From: Venatoribacter pacificus
GTDB lineage: Bacteria; Pseudomonadota; Gammaproteobacteria; Pseudomonadales; Oceanobacteraceae
Direction: 5' to 3'
Assembly (NCBI RefSeq): GCF_025318105.1
Contig: NZ_JAOANI010000005.1
Coordinates: 29,123-93,122 of the forward strand
Length of the DNA: 64,000 nt
The notes under the pieces were generated by a model, which searched no databases, had not been told where the DNA came from, and was given only the letters and a program-made list of their open reading frames with translations. Position numbers and translations under genes: made by a program. Positions 36,001-44,260 of this stretch are shown piece by piece. Within the stretch, counting starts at the first letter, position 1. Every line of letters starts with the position of its first letter.

Positions 36001-36643
36001 GCGCTGGTAACCACACCAATCCCTGTGGCGTTTTACCCAGCGCTTTGTGTAAGCGGGCAAACGCCTTATTCAGATATTGTTTGGCGACATCCGGCTGCTT
36101 GTTCTGTAACAATTGCAGGGTTGCTGTTTGCAACATCTGGCGGATTTTACGTGCCCAGTGGTGGAAGTCATCACTGGCAAAAGTGGCAGCCTGAGTGTCC
36201 GTAAGGGGGGCATGGTGCTGAATGGTCGGCGCAAACAACGCCGTTTCTGACAGGAAGCTTTCACCCCGGGCAGAACGCAACTCGTTAAGAATCGGCAGCA
36301 GTACCACCGGCAGATCGCGGCGGCCCACTTTGACGTGCTCAAGATAGTGAGGCAGCTGAATAATCGCCTGCATCAGAATCTCGAGACCATCACGCTCGTT
36401 GCTCAGCGAAGAGTCAGCCAGCGCCGAAGCGATAGCCTCCATCTCTTCCGCCAGCAGAGCAGCACCATAGAATTCGACCATCTGCAGAGTACCGTGAATC
36501 TGATGCAGGTAACTCAGGCAGAATTTCAGCCGGCTGTTGTCCTGGGGATTCTCCACATAAGCTTCCAGCGCCTGCTGGGCTTGTTGCAGAGTCTCTTCGA
36601 TTTCCCCTTTTACCCATTCCAGGGCGATGTAGTCCTGGCTCAT
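30023..36643 (-). CDS. chpA: ChpA, giant CheA-type kinase with multiple Hpt domains
   Basis: ChpA (2206 residues) is the central histidine kinase of the Pil-Chp system, which controls twitching motility and surface sensing. Four clear Hpt domains carry phospho-histidines His772, His926, His1278 and His1441 (each HTLKGSxxM or HTLKGGARx). Two further N-terminal Hpt-like domains have diverged motifs (LHQIHGTLQMVE near 47-50 and HTIEGSLNM). Asp/Glu-rich linkers separate the modules. A CheA dimerisation and kinase core (HMVRNAVDHGIE, ISGRGVGMDVV), a CheW domain and a C-terminal receiver with Asp2134 (LLDIEMP) follow. P. aeruginosa ChpA is longer (about 2470). The start overlaps the pilK stop as ATGA. 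Confidence 0.97.
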   Translation of the reverse strand: MSQDYIALEWVKGEIEETLQQAQQALEAYVENPQDNSRLKFCLSYLHQIHGTLQMVEFYGAALLAEEMEAIASALADSSLSNERDGLEILMQAIIQLPHYLEHVKVGRRDLPVVLLPILNELRSARGESFLSETALFAPTIQHHAPLTDTQAATFASDDFHHWARKIRQMLQTATLQLLQNKQPDVAKQYLNKAFARLHKALGKTPQGLVWLPALAFSEWLLKQQHFPNSAKQLLRQLDHLLKAAIEEGAAAINQPPSDELLKNLLFYVARTDVSGEAIRQVQEQFGLRQALPTEAEIQQERDALSGPDRDTVGHVLGALVEEIAAIKDRLDLLVRSDDDRVESLQAMSPSLKQVADTMGMLGLGMPRKVMQEQQSLVARLIDSGDVSDSHLLDMAGALLYVEATLSGMQREGDLNARSSESTLSDAQKAVLREARNVLEQVKDAVVEYIAKQWSVEELHEVPGLLHTIEGSLNMIPLPRVAGILSRAAAFVQTQLIDQNLKPQWSVLDVLADVLTGVEYFIERYSENPRSAGAELLDKAEAALVDLPATESLHDSLDDISFDGDENLPEVEVTSFGDALAIDDDEDAEIVHAEPERHDVVQLEEAELDLTADGESGFDPEAEALDLSAEDDGVISPDTVADDSISFDFDNLQPEDDSADLHELVDHLREQQADDHPSVDAPASEALVSSDHAAAESEPEIEAQAEPVNVPGAALNQASAADDDDDLIDDEIIEIFLEEAEEVTETLNEFWPQLKSNLDDSEALSTVRRAFHTLKGSGRMVKAEFIGELAWSIENMFNRVLDNTIEINTNLIALVDYVIGQLPLLIDDFRQQRPASVDIQPLMDYATALASGQSVAPFAADAPTEVATAEAVAEPDSSDEDEDDALLEVFEGEARSHLVTLDEFVQESYAEDYINGLSDQLQRALHTLKGSAHMAGITAIANVASPLERLVKELRAYQINNSADVVGLIATGSGLIASALETRELLQAEHIAGADVYVERLHQLEKQLLEPLQVEDSSRRGPNPQAIAQFLAQGMDSLLDADRLLNRWHHDHDDSVLTALTRDLQEVGAGAAEAEVPHIQALADALNNLYLRIQNEQAAPTEELLALASEAHEAVLAMMDCLAAGQETQSPDELLMRIRNWQFPLADMGDELPVLQLDDVVTDDDEDDIGLADVSYDVDGDDDVLSVLSEDYSAQEDDVPQAELDVEPVVPSPAQNEAHSEMDMLPLPAVEDGDEDEILEIFLEEAQEITESVETAIQRWRQHPDNLLHVAQLQRELHTLKGGARMAELSEVADLCHELETLYENINDGRLAVQMQIFDLLERAHDELGTQLDAVREGVRPAAADSMMAEIRQYLKGGACGELPEELNEEDCDLDDESEFAEQPPLPAVQAETLDESDREILEIFLEEAHELQEALDRALHDWEQEPANTAGAEEAQRVLHTLKGGARLAGLTEIGDLAHTFEANILKAQQGHIDRSAAFFQSAYQRQDELINQLDAVEVMLASDGLVVLGEKSLTIEPLTIDAEPDSAAAEINEPAPEEEQGEEKPSAAQSSDVAEQPVSDPASNVVPLRRAVPDAPKQDKAAAQQAARKAPQELVKVSADLLDNLVNLAGETSIGRGRLEQQVTDFSHTLEEMDMTLDRLRDQLRRLDMETEAQVIFRQERQGPDYEDFDPLEMDRYSAMQQLSRALVESASDLLDLKETLSHKTRDAETLLLQQSRVNTELQEGLMKTRMVPFQRLVPRLRRIVRQVSLELDKQVELRVYNADGEMDRTILERMISPLEHMVRNAVDHGIENPALRAAAGKPDIGSIELDISRDGGDVVLTMSDDGRGVNLEAVKRKAIERGLMDPDANLSDQEIMQFILQAGFSTAEAVTQISGRGVGMDVVSSEIKQMGGSVEIQSEAGAGTRFVIRLPFTVSVNRALMVRVGDDLYAVPLNNIQGIVRAPVAQLQSLYDQPQAERKYHYAGTDYRIEYLGVMLENEAQPKFSAQHMPLPVLLIRGAIPFALQVDSLLGSREIVVKTLGPQFASVMGVSGGTILGDGSVVIILDLPAMIRTQASLEYQQAKLLDSQAAERRHELENRLPRILVVDDSVTVRKVTTRLLERNGMEVFTAKDGVDAMATLQDHKPDLMLLDIEMPRMDGFEVASLVRHDSRLKDIPIIMITSRTGDKHRDRAMSIGVNEYLGKPFQEDLLLGTMNRLLGREEN

Positions 36644-37530
36644 CGCCTTGTGGTCTCCCCTGTCGAATTCGATTGCTTACGCACAAACGCGGATACCCGG
36701 CTGCTATGAACCTGTTCCAGTAACGGATGCTGCCAGTCCACCATTTCCCCAAGACCAATAACGAGAATGCCACCGGGAGCAAGACGCTCGGCGAGGACAT
36801 TAAGAATTTCACGGCGACGCCAGCGACGGAAGTAAATCAGTACGTTCTGGCAATAAATAACATGCTGAGATTGCAGCGGACAGTTGGCCAGATTCAGGAT
36901 ATTTACCTGACTGAAACAACAGCGCTGACGCAGCGTGTCGGATACCTGCACCGGGCTGCCCGGCTGCAGATCTTTGAACCCCAATTGACGATATTCATCC
37001 GTCACCCAGTCCAGGGCGCGTGGCTGATAACGCCCAGCACGAGCTTTACGTAACACGATGGTTGAGATATCAGTACCGGTAACAGCGTAGCGTTTTCCCT
37101 GCGCTGTCAGGTGACGTTCAGCCACCATGGCAAGGCTGTAGGCCTCTTCTCCGGAAGAACAACCCACGCTCCAGAATTCCAGCGCCCCATCATCACCGCT
37201 TTCAGCTGCTTTTTGTTGGACAAATTGCTCAACAAACGCAAATGCATCCGGATCACGGAAAAAGCGGGTTTCCTGTACGGTCAGGCGGTCAACCAGAGTA
37301 CTCCACTCGATAGCACCGGAAGCGCCATTGACGATACGGTCGTAGTATTCCTGATAGCTGTCGCAGCCCACTTCGCGCATCCGCAGACCAAGACTGGTCT
37401 GCAGAAACGAGCGGCGCTGCGGCGCCAGACACATGCCGGTACGTTCTTCCAGCAAACCTTGCCAGCGAACGAACTGAGTGTCGTCCATCTCCGGAACAGT
37501 ACTCAAACCTGTACGTAACTGATGGTTCAT
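36640..37530 (-). CDS. pilK: chemotaxis methyltransferase PilK
   Basis: This 296-residue CheR-type enzyme methylates PilJ using S-adenosylmethionine. It has the helical N-terminal CheR domain (LGLRMREVGCDSYQEYY) and the SAM-binding core FWSVGCSSGEEAYSLAM, with QNVLIYF later. It lies between pilJ and chpA as in pseudomonads and overlaps chpA by 4 nt. Confidence 0.93.
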   Translation of the reverse strand: MNHQLRTGLSTVPEMDDTQFVRWQGLLEERTGMCLAPQRRSFLQTSLGLRMREVGCDSYQEYYDRIVNGASGAIEWSTLVDRLTVQETRFFRDPDAFAFVEQFVQQKAAESGDDGALEFWSVGCSSGEEAYSLAMVAERHLTAQGKRYAVTGTDISTIVLRKARAGRYQPRALDWVTDEYRQLGFKDLQPGSPVQVSDTLRQRCCFSQVNILNLANCPLQSQHVIYCQNVLIYFRRWRRREILNVLAERLAPGGILVIGLGEMVDWQHPLLEQVHSSRVSAFVRKQSNSTGETTRR

Positions 37531-37556
37531 TAAACGTCATCCAACCATCTGTCAGG

Positions 37557-39611
37557 TTACAGCACCTGTCGTTGATGAAGGTCCAACTCAGCTTCCGGCA
37601 GTTTGAAGCCCGCTACCGATTCACGCAGTTTGTTGGCCATTTCCGCCAGGTTACCAATCGATTTCGCCGTTGCGGTCGTACCGGCAGACGTCTGCGAGGT
37701 AATTTCCTGAATAACGTTCATCGTGTTGGAAATATGACCAGCAGACGATGCCTGCTGACGGGCGGCGTTGGAAATGTTCTGAATCAATTCCGCGAGGTTT
37801 TTCGATACGTTTTCAATTTCTTCCAGTGCCACACCGGCGTCCTGCGCCAGACGAGCACCACGCACCACTTCCGAAGTGGTGGTTTCCATCGAGATTACCG
37901 CCTCGTTGGTATCGTTCTGAATCGTTTTAACCAGCGCTTCAATCTGCTTGGTTGCAGCGGCTGAACGTTCTGCCAGTCGCTGTACCTCATCCGCTACCAC
38001 CGCGAAGCCCCGACCAGCATCACCGGCCATGGAGGCCTGAATCGCAGCGTTCAGAGACAGAATGTTGGTTTGGTCGGCAATGTCAGTAATCAGGGAGATG
38101 ATGTCACCAATCTCCTGTGAGGATTCACCCAGACGTTTAATACGTTTGGACGTTTCCTGAATCTGTTCACGGATGTTATCCATGCCGTTAATGGTCGCCT
38201 GTACCACTTCGGCACCTTTGTTGGCGATCGCTACCGACCGCTCCGCAACCGCAGAGGATTCAGAGGCGTTGGCTGATACCTGGTCAATAGACACCGCCAT
38301 TTCGTTAATCGCCGCAGAGGCACCGGCAATTTCCTGCGCCTGGTGTTCAGAAGCTTCGGCCAGGTGCATCGCTGTCGCCTGGGTTTCCTGAGCAGCAGAA
38401 GATACCTGCACCGCTGTTTCGTTAATCGCCGATACCAGCGAGCGCATCTGGTCGATTGCGTAGTTAATGGAGTCAGCAATCGCACCGGTAAAGTCTTCGG
38501 TTACCGTTGCTGAGGCTGTTAAGTCACCATCCGCAAGGTCAGCAATTTCATCCAGCAGACGCAAAATCGCCATCTGGTTCTGTTCGTTCTTGTTCGCAGT
38601 GGCATCCAGATCGCGACGGGTTTCGCGGTAAGACACAACACCAAACGCCATCATCATGACCAATGCCAGTACCGCAGAAATATAACCAACCGCCTGCAGC
38701 ACACCACGCTGACCGGCACCGTCCTGAATGTTTTCAGTCAGTTTGGATGCCTGATCCAGCAGAGTACGGGAATCGCTGAAGATTGAGTCGGATGCTTCAC
38801 GAACCTGGAACAGTTCAGGAGAGGTTTCCAGAATTTCGTCAACCGAACCGGATACGAATTCAAACAGCTCAGCGACTTCCGCCAGTGCGTAAACCGCTTC
38901 TTCATCTTTTACCTGGGAGATGTTCATGGCAACGTTGCCCTGAATCATACCGTTCAGTACGCGACCAAACAGCGAGGCGTCACGACCGAACGCATCCGCC
39001 GCCATTACCGCATCTTCGCCACCGGCCAATACTTTGTTAACCGAGCGCACGATACGTTCTGCCAGCCAGGACTGACGCTGTGCAACCGCGACCTGATCAG
39101 CAGGTGCGCCGTTATCCAGCAGAATCTCTACAATCTCGTCGTATTCCACCTGCAGCTGAGGAATCGTTTCCGCCAGTGTCGCGGCAACTTCGTGGAGGGA
39201 GAGAATAATATCTTCGGCGCGGATAATTTGGTCAGCGTTGCCCTGAACCTTATTCCATACACCTTCTACGTTGGTCATGGTGGCAATTTCAGCAGCTGGC
39301 AGACCGTTCGCTGAGTCACCTTTCGTCAGGTAACCCCAACGGGTGGCGAAGTTATCACGGGCAATCTTCAGCTGACCGAATGCTTCTTTTTTACCGCCCG
39401 CGGCTTCTACCGCGTTCTTTGCCAGTTCCTGCGACAGTACGCGCAGCTCACCTGCGTGCTCAATATATTGCTCGTCCTGGTTTGCCAAGCGGTTTACGTA
39501 CACCGTAATACCGATAAACACCGCCAGAAACACGAACAACAGACCCGCCAGAACACCGTTAATCCGGTTTCTGAAGACCGTCGACAAGACGCTTCCTGTA
39601 TTTCCGCTCAT
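37557..39611 (-). CDS. pilJ: type IV pilus chemoreceptor PilJ
   Basis: PilJ (684 residues) is the receptor of the Pil-Chp system. It has an N-terminal membrane helix at about 15-38, a periplasmic pair of PilJ-type helical domains (AGELRVLSQELAKNA and a repeat) to about 300, a second helix near 305-325, a HAMP-like linker and a cytoplasmic signalling domain. The signalling tip reads DQTNILSLNAAIQASMAGDAG; the IQAS wording differs from the IEAA of flagellar receptors and is typical of PilJ. It is thought to sense pilin or pilus retraction on surfaces. Confidence 0.95.
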   Translation of the reverse strand: MSGNTGSVLSTVFRNRINGVLAGLLFVFLAVFIGITVYVNRLANQDEQYIEHAGELRVLSQELAKNAVEAAGGKKEAFGQLKIARDNFATRWGYLTKGDSANGLPAAEIATMTNVEGVWNKVQGNADQIIRAEDIILSLHEVAATLAETIPQLQVEYDEIVEILLDNGAPADQVAVAQRQSWLAERIVRSVNKVLAGGEDAVMAADAFGRDASLFGRVLNGMIQGNVAMNISQVKDEEAVYALAEVAELFEFVSGSVDEILETSPELFQVREASDSIFSDSRTLLDQASKLTENIQDGAGQRGVLQAVGYISAVLALVMMMAFGVVSYRETRRDLDATANKNEQNQMAILRLLDEIADLADGDLTASATVTEDFTGAIADSINYAIDQMRSLVSAINETAVQVSSAAQETQATAMHLAEASEHQAQEIAGASAAINEMAVSIDQVSANASESSAVAERSVAIANKGAEVVQATINGMDNIREQIQETSKRIKRLGESSQEIGDIISLITDIADQTNILSLNAAIQASMAGDAGRGFAVVADEVQRLAERSAAATKQIEALVKTIQNDTNEAVISMETTTSEVVRGARLAQDAGVALEEIENVSKNLAELIQNISNAARQQASSAGHISNTMNVIQEITSQTSAGTTATAKSIGNLAEMANKLRESVAGFKLPEAELDLHQRQVL

Positions 39612-39708
39612 GCCGTTCTCTCCACACTCACTGCATGTATTTTAATTATTATCTGCCTGACGGCAGATTCGATCAGATTACCTAACCATAACCGCTGCAC
39701 GGGTATTG

Positions 39709-40233
39709 TTATACCGCAATCTGCAGGAACTCCGGCGCCCGGATCAGCTCACGCAGCTGAAATACCGGCCATTCGCGCCCATCCCGCTCGAAACCATGTT
39801 CTACAAATTTACTGAACGCCGGATCGAGTTCGGAAACATCAATCCGGCGATCGACTGCAAACTGCTGCATACCCAGTACGGCATCAACCAGCAAGCCGGT
39901 CAGATGGTCGTCCTGTTCGACGACCAAAACCCTGCGACTGCGCCAGTTAGCCTTGGATGGCATCCCTAAAAGGCCTGCCAGATCCATCACCGGAACCATA
40001 CGTCCACGCACGTTGGCCACACCCAGAACCCAACTGCGCACACCCGGTACTTTGGTCAGGCGCGGTGGCTGCAGAATTTCCGCGACATCAATCATGTCGG
40101 CGGCAAAGGTCTGACCAGCGAGCATAAAGCCAACACCACGCCAGTAAGAAACCGCTTCCACCTGTTGCGGCAAAGCCGACGCATTGCGTCGGCTACGTTC
40201 GGCTATGTTCAGCAGCTGCGCGTACGGATGCAT
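39709..40233 (-). CDS. pilI: CheW-like adaptor PilI
   Basis: This 174-residue CheW-domain adaptor couples PilJ to ChpA. It contains WRGVGFMLAGQTFAADMIDV and the CheW core GVRSWVLGVANVRGRMVPV. I chose ATG 40233, one base after the pilH stop, giving tight coupling; family proteins start close to HPYAQLL. The ribosome-binding site is weak, again suggesting coupling. Confidence 0.92.
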   Translation of the reverse strand: MHPYAQLLNIAERSRRNASALPQQVEAVSYWRGVGFMLAGQTFAADMIDVAEILQPPRLTKVPGVRSWVLGVANVRGRMVPVMDLAGLLGMPSKANWRSRRVLVVEQDDHLTGLLVDAVLGMQQFAVDRRIDVSELDPAFSKFVEHGFERDGREWPVFQLRELIRAPEFLQIAV

Positions 40234-40234
40234 A

Positions 40235-40600
40235 TCAGCCAGCCATAGCTGAAGCGATCTCGGACAGCAGAGTTGCTTCCGCAACCGGCTTTACCAGATA
40301 ACCACTTGCGCCCTGACGTTTACCCCATACACGGTCAGTTTCCTGATCCTTGGTGGTGACGATAATCACCGGAATATGCTGGGTTTCAGGATCTTTGGTT
40401 AACTGACGTGTTGCCTGAAAACCATTAAGGCCCGGCATCACGATGTCCATCAGTACTACATCCGGCTTTTCCTTGCGCGCCAGTGCCACACCATCGGCAC
40501 CGTTTTCTGCGGTCAGAACTTCGTGACCATTTTTCTCCAGCATGGAGCGGAACGCTTCCGTTTCTGTTGGAGAATCATCTACTACCAAAATGCGGGCCAT
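40235..40600 (-). CDS. pilH: twitching response regulator PilH
   Basis: This is a single-domain receiver (121 residues) with phospho-acceptor in VLMDIVMPGLNGF, N-terminal acidic pair in RILVVDDSPTE and Lys in YLVKPV. In P. aeruginosa PilH opposes PilG and favours the retraction ATPase side or acts as a phosphate sink. ATG 40600 is preceded by AGAGGT. Confidence 0.93.
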   Translation of the reverse strand: MARILVVDDSPTETEAFRSMLEKNGHEVLTAENGADGVALARKEKPDVVLMDIVMPGLNGFQATRQLTKDPETQHIPVIIVTTKDQETDRVWGKRQGASGYLVKPVAEATLLSEIASAMAG

Positions 40601-40639
40601 GCCTGTTACCTCTTAAACTCTTTTATAGCTGTCGCTGGC

Positions 40640-41023
40640 TCAGGATTTTACATACTGACGAATCGAACCCAACAGCTCTTCTTTGCTGAAAGGTTTGGTT
40701 AAATATTCATCAGATCCAACAATGCGCCCTTTAGCCTTATCGAACAAACCGTCTTTACTGGACAACATGATTACCGGAGTCGACTTGAATTTGGAGTTAT
40801 TTTTAATCAGGGCGCAGGTCTGATAACCATCCAGACGCGGCATCATGATGTCGACAAATATGATATCCGGGTGAGTATCGGCAATCTTGGCCAGTGCATC
40901 AAAACCGTCTGTGGCGGTAATGACTTCGCAGCCGACCTTTTTAAGCAAAGTCTCAGCCGTACGACGAATGGTTTTACTATCGTCGATGACCATGACTTTA
41001 ATATTCTGAAAGTTATCGTCCAT
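40640..41023 (-). CDS. pilG: twitching response regulator PilG
   Basis: This single-domain receiver (127 residues) is nearly identical in its core to pseudomonad PilG: VMVIDDSKTIRRTAETLLKK, phospho-acceptor in FVDIMMPRLDGY, and GSDEYLTKPFSKEELL. PilG promotes pilus extension and cAMP synthesis. I chose ATG 41023 (AAAGG seven bases upstream) because the in-frame extension to 41113 is not conserved-looking. It is the first gene of the eight-gene pilGHIJK-chpABC operon and divergent from gshB. Confidence 0.95.
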   Translation of the reverse strand: MDDNFQNIKVMVIDDSKTIRRTAETLLKKVGCEVITATDGFDALAKIADTHPDIIFVDIMMPRLDGYQTCALIKNNSKFKSTPVIMLSSKDGLFDKAKGRIVGSDEYLTKPFSKEELLGSIRQYVKS

Positions 41024-41236
41024 AGGGAGGCCTTTAACCATCCATTTCTTATGTTTTAGTGAGCGGTTGTGTTCAACAATCGCAGGAGACGCCATTGCGC
41101 ACGTTTGTATCACACATTATGCAACAAAGGCTAGGCCGGCGCGCTGCGCTGCGTCACACAATTAAGTTACGCCGCCGGGACAATCCATAGGTTACACTGG
41201 CGCCATCGTCGAGCACCTGATCTTACGGAGCCTTAT

Positions 41237-42187
41237 ATGAGCATTAAACTGGGTGTGGTGATGGATCCTATCGCGGACATCGCCTTTAAAAAGGACACCT
41301 CTCTGGCCCTGCTGCATGCCGCCCAGGAACGCGGCTGTGAACTCTTCTATATGGAGCAGAGCGACCTGTCGATCCAGAACGGCAAAGCCATGGGGCGCAT
41401 GGCTCCCTTAAAGGTGGCAATGAACCCTGAGCACTGGTTCGATCTGGGCGACTATCGCGAACAGCCACTGGCTGAGCTGAACATCATTCTGATGCGCAAA
41501 GACCCACCGTTCGACAGCGAGTTTATCTACAGCACCTATATCCTTGAGCGTGCCGAACAGGAAGGCGTTCTGGTTGCCAACAAACCGCAGAGCCTGCGCG
41601 ACTGCAATGAGAAGGTATTCGCCACGGCATTCCCGGAGCTGATGAGCCCGACCATCGTTACCCGCCGCGCTGATCTGCTGAAGGCTTTCCATAAAGAACA
41701 TGGCGATGTCATCTTCAAACCACTGGATGGCATGGGCGGCTCCTCTATATTCCGTCTGCGCGCCGACGACCCGAACGTCAGCGTCATCATTGAGACCCTG
41801 ACCAACCACGGCAGCCAGCAAATCATGGCGCAGCGTTTTATCCCGGAGATCACCGCCGGCGACAAACGCATCCTGATGATTGATGGCGAGCCGGTACCCT
41901 TCTGTCTGGCACGTATTCCGGCACAGGGCGAAACCCGCGGCAACCTGGCCGCCGGCGGTCAGGGCGTGACCCAGCCACTGAGTGATGAAAACCGCGCCAT
42001 TGCCGAAAAAATCGGCCCGATTCTGAAAGAAAAAGGCCTGTATTTTGTTGGCCTCGACATCATCGGCAACCACCTGACCGAAATTAACGTTACCAGCCCG
42101 ACCTGCGTGCGTGAAATCAGCCGCGATTCCGGCATTGACGTAGCCGGTCTGCTGATTGATTGTCTGCTGGGTAAGCTGGCTCAGTAA
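41237..42187 (+). CDS. gshB: glutathione synthetase
   Basis: GshB (316 residues) is an ATP-grasp enzyme joining gamma-glutamylcysteine and glycine. It begins LGVVMDPIADI, has FKPLDGMGGSSIFRL (ATP-grasp loop), and ends with GLDIIGNHLTEINVTSPT. Length matches E. coli (316). Ribosome-binding site GGAG precedes the ATG. It is divergent from pilG, the same arrangement as in P. aeruginosa. Confidence 0.97.
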   Translation: MSIKLGVVMDPIADIAFKKDTSLALLHAAQERGCELFYMEQSDLSIQNGKAMGRMAPLKVAMNPEHWFDLGDYREQPLAELNIILMRKDPPFDSEFIYSTYILERAEQEGVLVANKPQSLRDCNEKVFATAFPELMSPTIVTRRADLLKAFHKEHGDVIFKPLDGMGGSSIFRLRADDPNVSVIIETLTNHGSQQIMAQRFIPEITAGDKRILMIDGEPVPFCLARIPAQGETRGNLAAGGQGVTQPLSDENRAIAEKIGPILKEKGLYFVGLDIIGNHLTEINVTSPTCVREISRDSGIDVAGLLIDCLLGKLAQ

Positions 42188-42234
42188 GGCCGGAATACTG
42201 CAGGAGTCACGCTCCCGCCAACACCACAGGCAAA

Positions 42235-42267
42235 GGCCGCTGCACTGTAAATAGTAAGGCAGCGGCC
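42235..42267 (+). terminator. hairpin after gshB
   Basis: Perfect 9-bp arms GGCCGCTGC and GCAGCGGCC have a 15-base loop and no T-tract. It could be a weak or factor-dependent terminator between gshB and the TonB gene. Confidence 0.4.
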
Positions 42268-42351
42268 GCTCAGCCTGAATATGGACAAATCCCCCCTGAG
42301 AGCGCAGACTTGCACCCGTTTTTCAGTCTTTAAACAGGTACTTCTGCACGC

Positions 42352-43227
42352 ATGTCAGCCACCGCCGTGACCAGCTCCGATCGCTTGTCCTTCGCCCTGT
42401 TTCTGGCTCTGCTGATTCATGCCGTTATTATTCTCGGCATCAGCTTTACCGCCAGCGACCGCGATAACCTGTCCAAGACGCTGGAAGTCACACTGGCGAC
42501 CTACAAAAGCGACAAAGCGCCGGAACAGGCCGATTTTATTGCTCAGGAAAATCAGGAAGGCAGCGGCACCTTAGATGAAGCCCGCATGCTGACCACCGAT
42601 GTCGAAGCCACCTTCCACGCCAACGAAATCAACGAAACCTCGCCGCAGGAACAACAAGCCAGTGCTCCGCGTCAGGTACAGGGCAACCGCCAGCTGGTCA
42701 CCACCAGCGGCAGCAGTCGTAATAAAGTGACCAGTGAGCAAGAACGCCGCGCCATGCAGGTTGACCTGCCCGACGGCCCGGAAAAAACCTTACTGGAACG
42801 CAGTCTGGAAATGGCCAGCCTTGAGGCCAAACTTGATTCCCTGCGTCAGACCTACGCCAAACAGCCACGCATTCAGCGCCTGACCGCCGCATCCACCATG
42901 AAGGCCAACGATGCCTATTATGTGAACAGCTGGCGGCGCAAGATTGAACAGATGGGAGCGCTGAATTATCCCCGCGAAGCAGAAAGCTGCTTCGACAACT
43001 GCCGCCTGCGCCTGCTGGTTGCCATCAACCCGGATGGCACCATCAACGAGCTGCGTATTCTTGAGTCGTCCGGAAAAAAAGTGCTGGATGATGCCGCGCT
43101 GCGCATCGTGCGTCTGTCTGCCCCTTTCGCTCCGTTTACCGAAGAAATGCGCAAGCAGACCGACATTCTGGAAATTATCCGCACCTGGCAGTTCAAGGGT
43201 AACCGCTACATTTCGGACGCCAATTAA
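42352..43227 (+). CDS. TonB-family energy transducer (TonB3-like)
   Basis: This 291-residue protein has an N-terminal inner-membrane anchor at about 15-33, a periplasmic Glu/Gln-rich spacer with a coiled-coil-prone region, and a C-terminal TonB domain (VAINPDGTINELRILESSG, then VRLSAPFAPF). It lacks the long Pro-Lys repeats of classical TonB. Its place between gshB and yqgE matches tonB3 (PA0406) of P. aeruginosa, which has been linked to type IV pilus assembly and twitching. That role fits the adjacent Pil-Chp operon but is inferred from synteny. Its stop codon overlaps the yqgE start. Confidence 0.85.
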   Translation: MSATAVTSSDRLSFALFLALLIHAVIILGISFTASDRDNLSKTLEVTLATYKSDKAPEQADFIAQENQEGSGTLDEARMLTTDVEATFHANEINETSPQEQQASAPRQVQGNRQLVTTSGSSRNKVTSEQERRAMQVDLPDGPEKTLLERSLEMASLEAKLDSLRQTYAKQPRIQRLTAASTMKANDAYYVNSWRRKIEQMGALNYPREAESCFDNCRLRLLVAINPDGTINELRILESSGKKVLDDAALRIVRLSAPFAPFTEEMRKQTDILEIIRTWQFKGNRYISDAN

Positions 43228-43784
43228 TGCAACAGCTTAACAGCCTGAAAAACCATCTGCTGATTGCCATGCCGCAACTGGAAGACTCCTGGTTTGCCGG
43301 TACGGTCACCTATCTGTGTGAACACAATGCCGACGGCGCCATGGGTATCGTGCTGAATAAACCGCTGCCGGTTACCTTTCACGAAATCTGCGAGCAGCTG
43401 GAAATCAACCGTCTGGCCGGTATTGATCCGGGCATTTACGCCGGCGGCCCGGTCAGCCAGGAACATGGCTTTATATTGCACCGTCAGCAGGGCAACTGGG
43501 GGGCGACGCTGAACGTCACCGAACAGGCACACCTGACCTCGTCAAAAGATATTCTTAAAGCCATTGCCGCCGGCTCCGGCCCGCAGGATTACCGCCTGAC
43601 GCTGGGTTACGCCGGTTGGGATGCGCAGCAGCTGGACGAAGAAATACTGGCCAACTCCTGGCTCACCATTGAAGCCACCGAACATCTGTTGTTTGAAGTG
43701 CCCCACGACGAGCTGTATCAGGCCGCGCTCAGCCAGCTTGGCGTCAGTGCCGAATTTCTGAGTTCTGATGCGGGGCATGCCTGA
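43227..43784 (+). CDS. yqgE: YqgE/AlgH family protein
   Basis: This 185-residue protein of the UPF0301/AlgH family has the typical start NHLLIAMPQLEDSWFAGTV and the core GIVLNKPL, with YAGGPVSQEHGF following. Function is not firmly known; AlgH in Pseudomonas affects alginate regulation. It nearly always precedes yqgF and does so here, with an overlap at TGATGA. Confidence 0.93.
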   Translation: MQQLNSLKNHLLIAMPQLEDSWFAGTVTYLCEHNADGAMGIVLNKPLPVTFHEICEQLEINRLAGIDPGIYAGGPVSQEHGFILHRQQGNWGATLNVTEQAHLTSSKDILKAIAAGSGPQDYRLTLGYAGWDAQQLDEEILANSWLTIEATEHLLFEVPHDELYQAALSQLGVSAEFLSSDAGHA

Positions 43785-44248
43785 TGAGCAGCCCGGCACC
43801 GTCAGCGCGGGTTAAAACCCTGCTGGCTTTTGATTTCGGCACCCAGCGTATCGGCATCGCCACCGGCCAGCGCATTACCGCCACCGCCCGCCCACTGAAT
43901 CCCATTAAAGCGCGCGATGGCGTGCCCGACTGGGACGTGCTGCAGCGCATTATTGATGAGTGGCAGCCCGATGCTTTTGTCGTTGGCCTGCCACTGAATA
44001 TGGATGGCACAGCCAGTGATATGAGCCGCCGCGCAAAGAAGTTTGCCGGGCGTCTCGAAGGCCGTTTTCACCGCCCGTCGTTTACCCATGACGAGCGCCT
44101 GAGCAGTTACGAAGCCAAAGGCATGGTCATCGCACAGGGCGGCAGCCGCGATTTTGGCAATAACTCTGTGGATGGTATTGCCGCACAATTAATTCTGGAA
44201 AGCTGGATGGCGGCCTGGCCGTTAAACGCAGCGCCGGCGCACGAATAA
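43784..44248 (+). CDS. ruvX: Holliday junction resolvase-like RuvX (YqgF)
   Basis: This 154-residue RNase H-fold protein contains LAFDFGTQRIGIATG (catalytic Asp), VVGLPLNMDGTASDMS and DERLSSYEA near the end. In E. coli YqgF is implicated in pre-16S rRNA 5'-end maturation. It is translationally coupled to yqgE. Confidence 0.93.
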   Translation: MSSPAPSARVKTLLAFDFGTQRIGIATGQRITATARPLNPIKARDGVPDWDVLQRIIDEWQPDAFVVGLPLNMDGTASDMSRRAKKFAGRLEGRFHRPSFTHDERLSSYEAKGMVIAQGGSRDFGNNSVDGIAAQLILESWMAAWPLNAAPAHE

Positions 44249-44260
44249 TAAAGGACACCT

